Positions 8,554-15,986 of a stretch of 64,000 bases of DNA are shown here, piece after piece. The notes under the pieces are model-generated. The model did not search any database. It was not told where the DNA came from and was given only the letters and a program-made list of their open reading frames with translations. Both the position numbers and the translations under genes were made by a program. Each line of letters starts with the position of its first letter. Positions within the stretch are counted from its first letter, which is position 1. The stretch is from Leifsonia sp. CL147 (lineage in GTDB: Bacteria; Actinomycetota; Actinomycetes; Actinomycetales; Microbacteriaceae). The stretch lies in assembly GCF_900114565.1 (NCBI RefSeq), contig NZ_FOTM01000021.1, positions 1-64,000 on the forward strand, read 5' to 3'.

Positions 8554-9594
8554 TCAGGCGTTCGTCGGCACGGCCGGGACCGTCGCGGGGGTGGACTCCC
8601 GCTCGATGACCCGGAACGGCACCGCGATCTCCTCCGGCTCGAACGATTCCGAGTCGTCCTCGATCCGTCGCACGAGCAGTTCGACGGCGCGGCGGGCGAT
8701 GTCATCGCGTCCGGGGTCGATCGTCGAGAGTGTGGGCATCGAGTAGTGCGTCTCGTCGATGTCGTCGAAACCGACCAGCGCCACATCCTCGGGCACCCGG
8801 TAGCCCGCCTCCTGCAGAACGCGCAGCGCGCCGAGCGCGAGGGTGTCGTTGAAGGCCACCACCGCGTCGAACTCGATACCGGTCTCCAGGAACGCACGCA
8901 TGGCTCCCGCGCCGTCAGCACGGTGCCAGGTGCCTGCGGGGACGACGAAGCGCTCGTCGTAGCCGATACCGGCGGCCTCCAGCGCCTCCTTGTAGCCGGC
9001 GAGGCGCAGGCCCGCTGAGCCGATGGCCTCGCCGGGATGCGCACCGATCGCCAGGATGCGACGCCGGCCTCCGGCGAGGACGAGCTCGGTCGCGGCCCGG
9101 GCGCCCTCGACGTTCTGCATCGTGACGTGGTCCTTGGGCCCATTGAAGATGCGCTCGCCCAGCAGGACCATCGGCGTGGCCACTTCGGCGATCGCCTGGC
9201 GGTCCGACTCGTCGAGGGCGAGGACGCTGTAGAGGATGCCGTCCACCATCCGACCCCGCCGGTTGCGCAGCACCGTGAGCTCGCTCTCCCGGTCGTTGCC
9301 GAACTGTTCGATGAGCACGGACAGGCCATGCTCGCTCGCTGCCCGCATCACGGAGTCGGCGAGCTCGGCGAAGTAGGCGTTGCGCAGTTCGGGGATGATC
9401 AGGCTGATCACGTTCGTCCGGCCCGATCGGAGGCTGCGCGCCGAGAGATTCGGCGTGTAGTCCAGCTCGGCGATGGCGTCGAGGACCCGCTGGCGGGTGC
9501 TGTCGCGCACATACGGGTAATCGTTGATGACGTTCGAGACGGTCTTGATCGACACGCCGGCGAGCCGGCTCACATCGTGGAGCGTCGCCGCCAT
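8554..9594 (-). CDS. LacI/GalR-family transcriptional regulator
   Basis: This 346-residue regulator has the N-terminal LacI helix-turn-helix (ATLHDVSRLAGVSIKTVSNV, about residues 3-22) and hinge helix (NLSARSLRSGRT, about 48-59), then a periplasmic-binding-protein-like sensor domain ending with the usual VGFDDIDETHYSMPTLSTID segment. The start at 9594 is preferred over an ATG nine codons upstream because GGGAGGA sits just before it. The gene stands alone between the RHS operon and a repeat-rich gap, so its target genes are not obvious. A palindromic TACAACGTTGGA about 30 bases upstream (9624-9635) suggests autoregulation. The ligand is unknown but is likely a sugar, as for most of this family. 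Confidence 0.9.
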   Translation of the reverse strand: MAATLHDVSRLAGVSIKTVSNVINDYPYVRDSTRQRVLDAIAELDYTPNLSARSLRSGRTNVISLIIPELRNAYFAELADSVMRAASEHGLSVLIEQFGNDRESELTVLRNRRGRMVDGILYSVLALDESDRQAIAEVATPMVLLGERIFNGPKDHVTMQNVEGARAATELVLAGGRRRILAIGAHPGEAIGSAGLRLAGYKEALEAAGIGYDERFVVPAGTWHRADGAGAMRAFLETGIEFDAVVAFNDTLALGALRVLQEAGYRVPEDVALVGFDDIDETHYSMPTLSTIDPGRDDIARRAVELLVRRIEDDSESFEPEEIAVPFRVIERESTPATVPAVPTNA

Positions 9595-9623
9595 TGGTCC
9601 TCCCGAGTTGCTTCCGTCCACTC

Positions 9624-9635
9624 TACAACGTTGGA
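9624..9635 (-). promoter_or_regulatory. probable LacI-type operator (autoregulation)
   Basis: TACAACGTTGGA has a perfect CAACGTTG core (9626-9633) with the central CG typical of LacI-family operators. It lies about 30 bases upstream of the LacI start at 9594 and next to a TAGAGT that could be its -10 element. Confidence 0.5.
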
Positions 9636-9646
9636 CATGCTACGGC

Positions 9647-9720
9647 GAGGGTGGCGCGCGGGGCGCGCGGCGAGGATGGAGCGCGGGGCGCGCGGGGCGC
9701 TCGGCGAGGGTGGAGCGCGC
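9647..9720. repeat. GC-rich imperfect tandem repeats
   Basis: Three degenerate units beginning GCGAGG(G/A)TGG and containing GCGCGGGGCGCGCG run side by side. I see no open gene here. Together with 9747-9972 this fills the roughly 490-base gap between the two LacI genes. Confidence 0.5.
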
Positions 9721-9746
9721 AAGGCCGGCGGCGCGCACAGACCGCC

Positions 9747-9803
9747 GAAGTGCTCGTAGTTGCGGCCCCGTGCGGCGTGTCGGGTGCAACATCGAGCACC
9801 TCA
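9747..9803. repeat. hairpin repeat family B, copy 1
   Basis: The arms GTGCTCGTAGTTGC (9750-9763) and GCAACATCGAGCAC (9786-9799) can pair except at two positions. The loop carries CGGCGTGTCG, conserved in all four copies in this window (others at 9913, 19690 and 58181). Confidence 0.75.
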
Positions 9804-9834
9804 CCAAAGGGAGGTGAGCTGGCAACGCGGGCTG

Positions 9835-9911
9835 GGCCGCGCGACACGGGGCGGCGCGACACCGGGCGGCTCGGCACGGGGGGGCGACACCAGGCGGCGC
9901 GACGCCGGACG
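9835..9911. repeat. GC-rich tandem repeats of about 15 bp
   Basis: Units resembling GGCGCGACACCGGGC recur about five times with many changes. No gene is visible; it joins hairpin copies 1 and 2. Confidence 0.4.
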
Positions 9912-9912
9912 G

Positions 9913-9972
9913 CCGAAGTGCTCGTTGTTGCGCATCCGCGCGGCGTGTCGGGTGCAACAACGAGCACCTCGG
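9913..9972. repeat. hairpin repeat family B, copy 2
   Basis: A perfect 14-bp inverted repeat, GTGCTCGTTGTTGC (9918-9931) and GCAACAACGAGCAC (9954-9967), is extended outward by CCGAA and CTCGG. The loop contains CGGCGTGTCG. It lies about 20 bases before the operators of the next LacI gene. Confidence 0.8.
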
Positions 9973-9988
9973 CGAAAAGCGAAGCGGG

Positions 9989-10019
9989 TCGAAGCGGTTC
10001 GATGCTCCGAACGGTTCGA
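9989..10019 (+). promoter_or_regulatory. two LacI-type operators before the first paralogous LacI gene
   Basis: TCGAAGCGGTTCGA (9989-10002) and TCCGAACGGTTCGA (10006-10019) are two close, imperfect copies of the TCGAACCGGTTCGA palindrome found twice before the second LacI paralog (11696 and 11742). Shared half-sites suggest that both regulators bind both regions. Confidence 0.65.
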
Positions 10020-10088
10020 TGAAGCGAAAGAGGCCAGTGCGCAAGCGACGAAGGCGCGACGTGCGAGAATCGCAGCCTGGAGGTGACG

Positions 10089-11105
10089 ATGGCTGCCACG
10101 ATCGGGGATGTCGCGCGGGTCGCCGGGGTGTCCCGGAGCACGGTGTCGTACGCCCTGTCCGGCAAGCGCGCGATCTCCGAGGAGACGCGGACGCGCATCC
10201 AGGAGGCCATCGAGCAGCTGGGATTCACGCCCAATGCCGGCGCACGGGCGCTCGCCACGTCCCAGACCAACGTGCTCGGACTGTATCTGCAGTTCGAAGA
10301 GGACGAATTCGCGCCGGCGATGCTGCAGTACGTCCTCCCCGTGTCGACGACCGCGCGCGACCACGGCTACGACCTGCTGATGGTGACGGACCCGGATCTG
10401 GTCAACGCAGTCCGGCGCACCACGTCATCCGCGATGGTCGACGGCGTCGTGCTGCTCGACGTGACCTACGACGACGTGCGTCTGGAGCCGCTCCGTGGCG
10501 CGACGCAGCCGGCCGTGCTGATCGGCTACGCCCGCAACGGCGAAGGTTTCGACTCCTTCGATCTCGATTTCGGCGAGGCCGCGCGACTCATCGTCGACCA
10601 CCTGGCCGCGCTCGGCCACCGGGACATCGTCCTCATCACACCGCCCCGCCAGGTCTACGACCGGGGCGGCTCCTACGCCTGGCGGTTCCGCGACGCTGCA
10701 GTGGAACGCGCGGCCCGCTACGGGATGCGGCTCGCCCCCCACTACGGCGAGTCGCGGCAACCCGGCATCGTGGACGAATTGGATGCGGCCCTCGCCGCAT
10801 CCCCGGACGCCACGGCGATCGTGGTGCACAACGACGCAACGATCGCGGCACTGCCGTCGTACCTCGACAAGCGCGGCATCCGCTGCCCGGACGATCTGTC
10901 GGTCATCGGGGTGTTCTCCCAGGACTTCGCGCAGGCCTTCTCGCTCCCGTTCACGGCGGTCGAGACGTCGCCGGACGCGCTCGGGCAGGAAGCCGTGCGC
11001 CGCCTCATCCTGCGGATCACGGCGCCCGAGCAGGCGGGCGCGCCGGTGGTCCGCTTCATCGAGCCGGCGCTCGTCGATCGCGGAAGCACGCGCGCCGTCG
11101 GCTGA
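10089..11105 (+). CDS. LacI-family regulator, paralog A
   Basis: This 338-residue protein has a LacI helix-turn-helix at the very N-terminus (TIGDVARVAGVSRSTVSYAL, about 4-23), the hinge NAGARALATSQTN and a sugar-binding domain. The ATG at 10089 is preferred to the GTG at 10083 because TGGAGG at 10078-10083 is at ideal spacing from it. It is clearly a paralog of the LacI gene at 11834: both share FAPAMLQYVLPVS, SAMVDGVVLLD-like, FDLDFGE and AIVVHNDATIAALPS-like segments, so a duplication separated by repeat-rich DNA is likely. It lies upstream of and in the same direction as the GH127 operon and probably helps control it. No enzyme gene is directly attached, so it may sense a different ligand from paralog B. 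Confidence 0.9.
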   Translation: MAATIGDVARVAGVSRSTVSYALSGKRAISEETRTRIQEAIEQLGFTPNAGARALATSQTNVLGLYLQFEEDEFAPAMLQYVLPVSTTARDHGYDLLMVTDPDLVNAVRRTTSSAMVDGVVLLDVTYDDVRLEPLRGATQPAVLIGYARNGEGFDSFDLDFGEAARLIVDHLAALGHRDIVLITPPRQVYDRGGSYAWRFRDAAVERAARYGMRLAPHYGESRQPGIVDELDAALAASPDATAIVVHNDATIAALPSYLDKRGIRCPDDLSVIGVFSQDFAQAFSLPFTAVETSPDALGQEAVRRLILRITAPEQAGAPVVRFIEPALVDRGSTRAVG

Positions 11106-11191
11106 TCGCCGAGACGGAGCCTGCGGCAGGGCGCTGGGCCGGCGCCCTACCTGGGCGATCCGGGTAGCTCTGCGACCGAGCGCCGACGCTC

Positions 11192-11260
11192 GCATGTCTG
11201 CGCACGCTTGGAACGTGCGCGGTGGCGCGAGCACCCGCATACGTTACAAACGACCGCAGA
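11192..11260. repeat. direct repeat family C, copy 1 (diverged)
   Basis: This is the most diverged of three copies of a roughly 70-80 bp sequence that starts TCTGCGCACG, has a small palindrome around GAACGTG and continues GGTGG then GAGCACCCGCAT. It lies in the 728-base gap between the LacI paralogs, which has no credible gene. Confidence 0.6.
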
Positions 11261-11325
11261 CGCGGGGCGGGTCGGAGTGCGAACCCGATCCCGTCACGTG
11301 CGCTCCGCGTCGCCGCGCGACCGGA

Positions 11326-11404
11326 TCTGCGCACGTTCGGAACATGTGCGGTGGGGCGAGCACCCGCATTCGTTACAGACGACCGCGGAGACCCCGAAGC
11401 CGGT
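11326..11404. repeat. direct repeat family C, copy 2
   Basis: About 79 bp from TCTGCGCACG to CCCCGAAGCCG are nearly identical to copy 3 at 11553; I count about two differences. A palindrome CACGTTCGGAACATG is at its left end and CATTCGTTACAGACGA in its middle. Confidence 0.75.
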
Positions 11405-11500
11405 GAGACCGCGGCGATGCGGAGCGGGCAACGCGGAGCGGCGACGCGGAGCGCCGATGCGGAGCGGCGCAACGGAGCGGCGACACGCCGCCGGCCGCCT
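11405..11500. repeat. short GC-rich tandem repeats
   Basis: Units like GCGGAGCGGCGA and ATGCGGAGCG repeat about seven times between copies 2 and 3 of family C. No gene is seen. Confidence 0.45.
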
Positions 11501-11552
11501 CACGGCGCCCTGGTCCGTCGCTCCGGCTAACGGAGTCGCCCTGCCCGGGTTC

Positions 11553-11634
11553 GCATGTCTGCGCACGTTCGGAACGTGTGCGGTGGGGCGAGCACCCGCA
11601 TTCGTTACAGACGACCGCGGAGACCCCGAGGCCG
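11553..11634. repeat. direct repeat family C, copy 3
   Basis: This copy is nearly identical to 11326-11404. It contains the perfect arms CACGTTC and GAACGTG around one G, then GGTGGGGCGAGCACCCGC and CATTCGTTACAGACGA. It ends about 60 bases before the operator and promoter of LacI paralog B. Confidence 0.75.
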
Positions 11635-11695
11635 CTCAGGCCCGCGACGGCATCCCGCCGGCCGCCACCCCTTCCGCGAAAAGATTTTCGACGAA

Positions 11696-11755
11696 TCGAA
11701 CCGGTTCGACTTGTCAGGGCCGCATCGAGGCGCTACATTGATCGAACCGGTTCGA
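11696..11755 (+). promoter_or_regulatory. promoter with two LacI operators for the GH127/sugar-import operon
   Basis: TTGTCA (11711-11716) and TACATT (11734-11739) are separated by 17 bases and form a good sigma-70-type promoter. The perfect palindrome TCGAACCGGTTCGA occurs at 11696-11709, just before the -35, and at 11742-11755, over the expected start of transcription. The centres are 46 bp apart. This layout is that of a promoter repressed by a LacI-family dimer or looped tetramer. The leader to the ATG at 11834 would be about 88 bases. Confidence 0.8.
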
Positions 11756-11833
11756 CAGGTCCCGCGAAACCCGAACCCGGACCCGAACCTGAACCCCAGC
11801 CAGCATCGACGACGAGAGGCCCGAGGAGGCGCC

Positions 11834-12841
11834 ATGGCGATCACCATCACCGATGTGGCCCGCCACGCGGGCGTATCCCCGAGCACGGTCTCGTACGCCC
11901 TGTCCGGCAAGCGGTCCATCTCCCCCTCCACCCGGGCCCGCATCGACGAGGCCATCCTCGCCCTCGGCTTCACGGCGAACGCCGGAGCCCGGGCGCTCGC
12001 CACGTCGCAGACCATGGTGATCGGCCTGCTCACCCAGTTCCACCAGGACGAGTTCGCACCGGCGATGCTCCAGTACGTCCTCCCCGTGTCCGACACGGCC
12101 CGCGAGTTCGGCTACGACATCCTCCTGGTCACCGAGACCGACGCCACGGCAGCCCTCCGCCGGGTGACGAGCGCCGGGATGGTCGACGGCGTCGTCCTGC
12201 TCGACGTCGTCCACGAGGACCCGCGCCTCGAGACCCTCCGCGCCGCCCCGCAGCCCGGAGCCCTCGTCGGCCTCCCGAAGCGCACCGAGGGCCTCGACGT
12301 GTTCGACCTCGACTTCGGCGAGTCCGCCCGCATCCTGGTCGACCACCTCTACGGACTGGGACACCGCGAGATCATCGTGGTCTCCCCGCCCAAGCACGTC
12401 TTCGACCGCGGCGGCGCGTACGGCTGGCGGTTCCGGGATGCGGCGCTCGAGCGCGCGGCCCGGTACGGCATCCAGATCCACCCCTACTTCGGCGAGGCTC
12501 AGCAGCCGGCCATCGGCCAGAGCATGAACGCCATCCTGGATGCGCGTCCCACCGCAACCGCCCTGATCGTGCACAACGACGCCACGATCGCCGCGCTGCC
12601 CTCGGTCCTCGCCACCCGCGGCACGCGCGTGCCGGAGGACCTGTCGGTGGCGAGCCTCTACTCCAAAGACTTCGGCCGAGCCTTCTCCCTGCCCTACACG
12701 GCGGTGGAGAGCTCGCCCGATCAGCTGGGCCAGAACGCGGTCCGGCAACTGGTGCGCCGGATCGCGTCGCCGGAGCTCGCAGGAGCCCCGGTCACCCGGT
12801 TCATCGCACCGGAACTCACGATCCGCGGGAGCACCGCATGA
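11834..12841 (+). CDS. LacI-family regulator, paralog B, first gene of the GH127 operon
   Basis: This 335-residue protein has the LacI helix-turn-helix TITDVARHAGVSPSTVSYAL (about 4-23), hinge NAGARALATSQT and ligand domain. The ATG follows GAGGAGG at 11823-11829. It closely resembles paralog A through the whole length. It is the first gene after the promoter at 11711, and the binding-protein gene starts 86 bases downstream, so it should repress its own operon when the imported sugar is absent. The final part (DLSVASLYSKDFGRAFSLPYTAVE) departs from the usual LacI GFDD motif, as does paralog A (VFSQDF), which marks the pair as a distinct subgroup. The ligand is probably an arabinose-containing sugar, by context only. 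Confidence 0.92.
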   Translation: MAITITDVARHAGVSPSTVSYALSGKRSISPSTRARIDEAILALGFTANAGARALATSQTMVIGLLTQFHQDEFAPAMLQYVLPVSDTAREFGYDILLVTETDATAALRRVTSAGMVDGVVLLDVVHEDPRLETLRAAPQPGALVGLPKRTEGLDVFDLDFGESARILVDHLYGLGHREIIVVSPPKHVFDRGGAYGWRFRDAALERAARYGIQIHPYFGEAQQPAIGQSMNAILDARPTATALIVHNDATIAALPSVLATRGTRVPEDLSVASLYSKDFGRAFSLPYTAVESSPDQLGQNAVRQLVRRIASPELAGAPVTRFIAPELTIRGSTA

Positions 12842-12927
12842 ACCCGAACAGACACGCAGCGCCCGCACCGACGCGGCGCTCCGCGGATGAAGACACACCA
12901 GCAATGCACGATTCAAGGAGGAATACT

Positions 12928-14178
12928 GTGATCGCACACAAGCGCGCCCGCATCATCGGCGCCGCCGTTCTCGCGGCCGCCGTCATCGGCGGCGCCACCG
13001 CCTGCTCGGGCTCGGGCTCCGGCTCGACCAGCAGCGCAGGCGGGACCTACACGTTCTGGGATCCGTACCCCCAGTTCGACGCATCCGCCGACTGGACCAA
13101 ACTGGTCGAGCAGTGCGGGACCCAGGCCGGCGTCACCCTGAAGCGCACCGGCTACGACACCAGCGACCTGACCAACAAGGCGCTGCTCGCCGGCCAGCAG
13201 GGAAGCTCGCCCGACCTGCTGCTCGTCGACAACCCGGTCGTCTCGACGCTGGCCGACGCCGGCATCCTGACCAGCACGTCCGAAAACAAGCTCGACACGT
13301 CCGCCATCCAGAAGAACATCCTGGCTGCCGGCCAGGTCGACGGGAAGACGTACGGCGTGCCGATCGGCGCCAACACGCTGGCCCTCTACTACAACAAGAC
13401 CGTGCTGAGCGCGGCAGGCGTCGACATCGCGTCGGTCAAGGACTGGCCGAGCCTCACCGCAGCGCTCGCCAAGGTCACGGCTGCCGGCAAGAAGGGCATC
13501 ACCTTCTCGGCCATCGGCACCGAGGAAGGCAGCTTCCAGTTCCTTCCGTGGTTCTGGGGCTCCGGCGCCGACCTGAAGCACCTGGACTCGAGCAAGGCCA
13601 CCCAGGCGCTGTCGCTCTGGACGGACTGGCTGAAGAAGGGCTACGCCCCCAACTCGGTCATCAACAACACGCAGACCACCTCGTGGCAGGAGTTCGCCAC
13701 CGGTGACTACGCGTTCGGCGAGAACGGCACGTGGCAGCTCGGCAACGTGAAGAAGGCCGGTATCGACTACGGCATCCTCACCATCCCGGGCATCGATGGC
13801 GGCGCAGCACCGGCCCCGACGGGCGGCGAGTTCATGACCATCCCCGTCCAGAAGGACACCGCACGCTACGCCACGTCGAAGAAGATCGCCGAGTGCCTCA
13901 CCAGCACGAAGAGCTTCGTGAAGACCGACACCACACTCTCCTACATCGCCCCCACCGAGGCGGCGCAGACGGAGCAGGTCGCGGCGAACGCGGACCTGAA
14001 GCCGTGGGTGGATGCGGTGGCCGCCGCCAAGGGCCGCACCAGCGACAACCTGGGCACCAACTACCCGAAGATCTCGCAGCAGCTCTGGGGAGCAGTGCAG
14101 AATGCGCTCAGTGGTTCGCAGACGCCGGAGGCGGCGCTGAAGGCCGCTCAGAGCGCTGCAGCAGCAGCAACCAAGTAA
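12928..14178 (+). CDS. ABC sugar importer, substrate-binding lipoprotein
   Basis: This 416-residue protein starts with GTG after AAGGAGGA (12915-12922, 5-base spacer); an ATG overlapping the LacI stop at 12838 would add 30 residues with no sensible signal. The signal peptide is followed by ATAC, so the lipidated cysteine is about residue 26, then a Gly/Ser-rich linker. The body is a family 1 extracellular solute-binding protein, with features such as YTFWDPYP near the start, VDGKTYGVPIGANTLALYYNK and a C-terminal helical region. It delivers an oligosaccharide to the two permeases encoded next. No ATPase gene accompanies it, so a shared ATPase of the MsiK/MalK kind must serve the transporter. 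The substrate is inferred from the GH127 and GH63-like enzymes downstream. Confidence 0.88.
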   Translation: MIAHKRARIIGAAVLAAAVIGGATACSGSGSGSTSSAGGTYTFWDPYPQFDASADWTKLVEQCGTQAGVTLKRTGYDTSDLTNKALLAGQQGSSPDLLLVDNPVVSTLADAGILTSTSENKLDTSAIQKNILAAGQVDGKTYGVPIGANTLALYYNKTVLSAAGVDIASVKDWPSLTAALAKVTAAGKKGITFSAIGTEEGSFQFLPWFWGSGADLKHLDSSKATQALSLWTDWLKKGYAPNSVINNTQTTSWQEFATGDYAFGENGTWQLGNVKKAGIDYGILTIPGIDGGAAPAPTGGEFMTIPVQKDTARYATSKKIAECLTSTKSFVKTDTTLSYIAPTEAAQTEQVAANADLKPWVDAVAAAKGRTSDNLGTNYPKISQQLWGAVQNALSGSQTPEAALKAAQSAAAAATK

Positions 14179-14200
14179 CACCTCTCGAAAGCACGGATCC

Positions 14201-15169
14201 ATGACCACCACACAGACGGCACCCCAGGGTGCTGTTCGGGACCAGAGCGGGGCGGCCGGCACGGCCGCCCCGCCGCGGGCCAGGAGGCGTCGATCCGGTC
14301 AGTGGGCGGCCTGGGCGTTCCTCGCTCCGGTGGTCGTCTACCTGATCGTGTTCTACGCCTTCCCGCTCTACCGCAACATCGAGCTCAGCGTCCGCGACTA
14401 CACGGTCCGCTCGTTCGTCCAGGGCGACGCTCCGTTCGTCGGCCTCGACAACTACGTCAAGGTGTTCCAGAATCCGACCTTCGGGCCGGCCATCCTGCAC
14501 ACCGGGCTCTTCACGGTGATCTCGATCGCCTTCCAGTTCACCTTCGGCATGGCCCTCGCGGTGTTCTTCCACCAGAACTTCCGCCTCTCGGCCACCCTCC
14601 GCGCCCTGTTCCTGGTGCCGTGGCTGCTGCCGTTGATCGTCTCGGCGTCGACCTGGTCGTGGATGCTGAACAGCGACTCCGGAGTCGTCAACTCCGTGCT
14701 CCATGCGATGGGCCTCCCGGCCGTCAACTGGCTGACCTCGCCCGACTGGGCGCTCACCAGCGTGATCATCGCGAACATCTGGATCGGCATCCCGTTCAAC
14801 CTGGTCATCCTGTATTCCGGACTGCAGAACATCCCCACCGAGCTGTATGAGGCCGCCGCCCTCGATGGCGCCAACGGCTGGCAGAAGTTCTGGCGGGTCA
14901 CCTTCCCGCTGCTGCGTCCCGTGTCGGCGATCACTCTGCTCCTCGGGCTGATCTACACGCTCAAGGTGTTCGACATCATCTGGATCATGACGCGCGGCGG
15001 GCCCGGCATGTCGTCCACAACGCTCGCGACGTGGTCCTACCAGCTCGGGTTCGCCTCCACGCTGCCCGACTTCAGCCCGGCGGCCGCGGTCGGCAACGTC
15101 CTCATCGTCATCGCCCTGATCTTCGGCGTCATCTACATCCGCACGCAGCGAAAGCAGGAACTCGCATGA
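14201..15169 (+). CDS. ABC sugar importer permease, MalF type
   Basis: This 322-residue inner-membrane protein has about six helices, a basic N-terminal extension (RARRRRSG, about residues 26-33) and the binding-protein-dependent permease EAA loop (ELYEAAALDGANGWQKFW, about two thirds along) that docks the ATPase. The end, YIRTQRKQELA, is cytosolic. Its stop overlaps the start of the next permease (ATGA), so the two halves of the channel are made together. It is the first of the two permeases of this operon. Confidence 0.92.
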   Translation: MTTTQTAPQGAVRDQSGAAGTAAPPRARRRRSGQWAAWAFLAPVVVYLIVFYAFPLYRNIELSVRDYTVRSFVQGDAPFVGLDNYVKVFQNPTFGPAILHTGLFTVISIAFQFTFGMALAVFFHQNFRLSATLRALFLVPWLLPLIVSASTWSWMLNSDSGVVNSVLHAMGLPAVNWLTSPDWALTSVIIANIWIGIPFNLVILYSGLQNIPTELYEAAALDGANGWQKFWRVTFPLLRPVSAITLLLGLIYTLKVFDIIWIMTRGGPGMSSTTLATWSYQLGFASTLPDFSPAAAVGNVLIVIALIFGVIYIRTQRKQELA

Positions 15170-15984
15170 ACGGCCGGCGACCCTGGTGGAAGACGGTGGT
15201 GGGCGTCCTTCTCACGATCGTGATGCTCTTCCCGGTCTACTGGATGATCAACGTCTCGCTGACCCCGGCGACCGAGATGCGCAAGAGCCCGCCCGACCTG
15301 TTCCCGGTGCACGCCACTTTCGAGGGCTACCAGGCGGTCATCAGCCAGCAGCTCCCCTACCTCGGGACCAGCCTCCTGATCGGGCTCGGCACGGTCCTGC
15401 TGACCGTCGCGATCGCCGCGCCTGCCGCGTACTCGCTGGCGAAGCTGCGCCCGAGAGGACGCGGCGCCCTCAACTTCGTGCTCCTGATCGCGCAGATGAT
15501 CCCGGGCATCATCATGGCGATGGGCTTCTACGCCATCTACCTGAACCTCGGGATCCTCAACAGCGTCTGGGGGCTGGTCATCGCCGACTCCACGCTCGCG
15601 GTGCCGTTCGGCGTGCTGATCTTCTCGGCCTTCATGTCCGGGATCCCCGACGAGCTGCTGAGCGCGGCGAAGATCGACGGCGCCGGCACCTGGCGCACGT
15701 TCCGCTCGATCGTGCTGCCGGTGAGCCGCAACTCGATCGTGACGGTCTCGCTGTTCGCGTTCCTCTGGGCATGGTCGGACTTCATCTTCTCGTCCACCCT
15801 GAACAGCGGCGGCGCCCTGCAGACGATCACGCTCGGCATCTACAAGTACATCGGCAACAACAACCAGGAGTGGAACGCCATCATGGCCACCGCCGTCGTC
15901 GCCTCCATCCCCGCGGCGGTCCTCCTCGTCATCGCCCAGAAGTATGTCGCGGCGGGCGTCACCGCCGGCGCCGTGAAGGACTGA
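15166..15984 (+). CDS. ABC sugar importer permease, MalG type
   Basis: This 272-residue membrane protein starts at the ATG inside the ATGA overlap with the previous permease. Six helices are evident, with an EAA-like loop DELLSAAKIDGAGTWRTF and the family's C-terminal AQKYVAAGVTAGAVKD. It forms the second half of the channel with the MalF-type partner. The glycosidase gene follows after two bases, so transporter and enzymes form one transcription unit. Confidence 0.92.
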   Translation: MNGRRPWWKTVVGVLLTIVMLFPVYWMINVSLTPATEMRKSPPDLFPVHATFEGYQAVISQQLPYLGTSLLIGLGTVLLTVAIAAPAAYSLAKLRPRGRGALNFVLLIAQMIPGIIMAMGFYAIYLNLGILNSVWGLVIADSTLAVPFGVLIFSAFMSGIPDELLSAAKIDGAGTWRTFRSIVLPVSRNSIVTVSLFAFLWAWSDFIFSSTLNSGGALQTITLGIYKYIGNNNQEWNAIMATAVVASIPAAVLLVIAQKYVAAGVTAGAVKD

Positions 15985-15986
15985 GC

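Noticed and set aside
12838-12927. ATG at 12838 overlapping the LacI stop as start of the binding protein
   Set aside because: It would place 30 Arg/Pro-rich residues before the signal peptide; AAGGAGGA and the GTG at 12928 give a normal lipoprotein signal.
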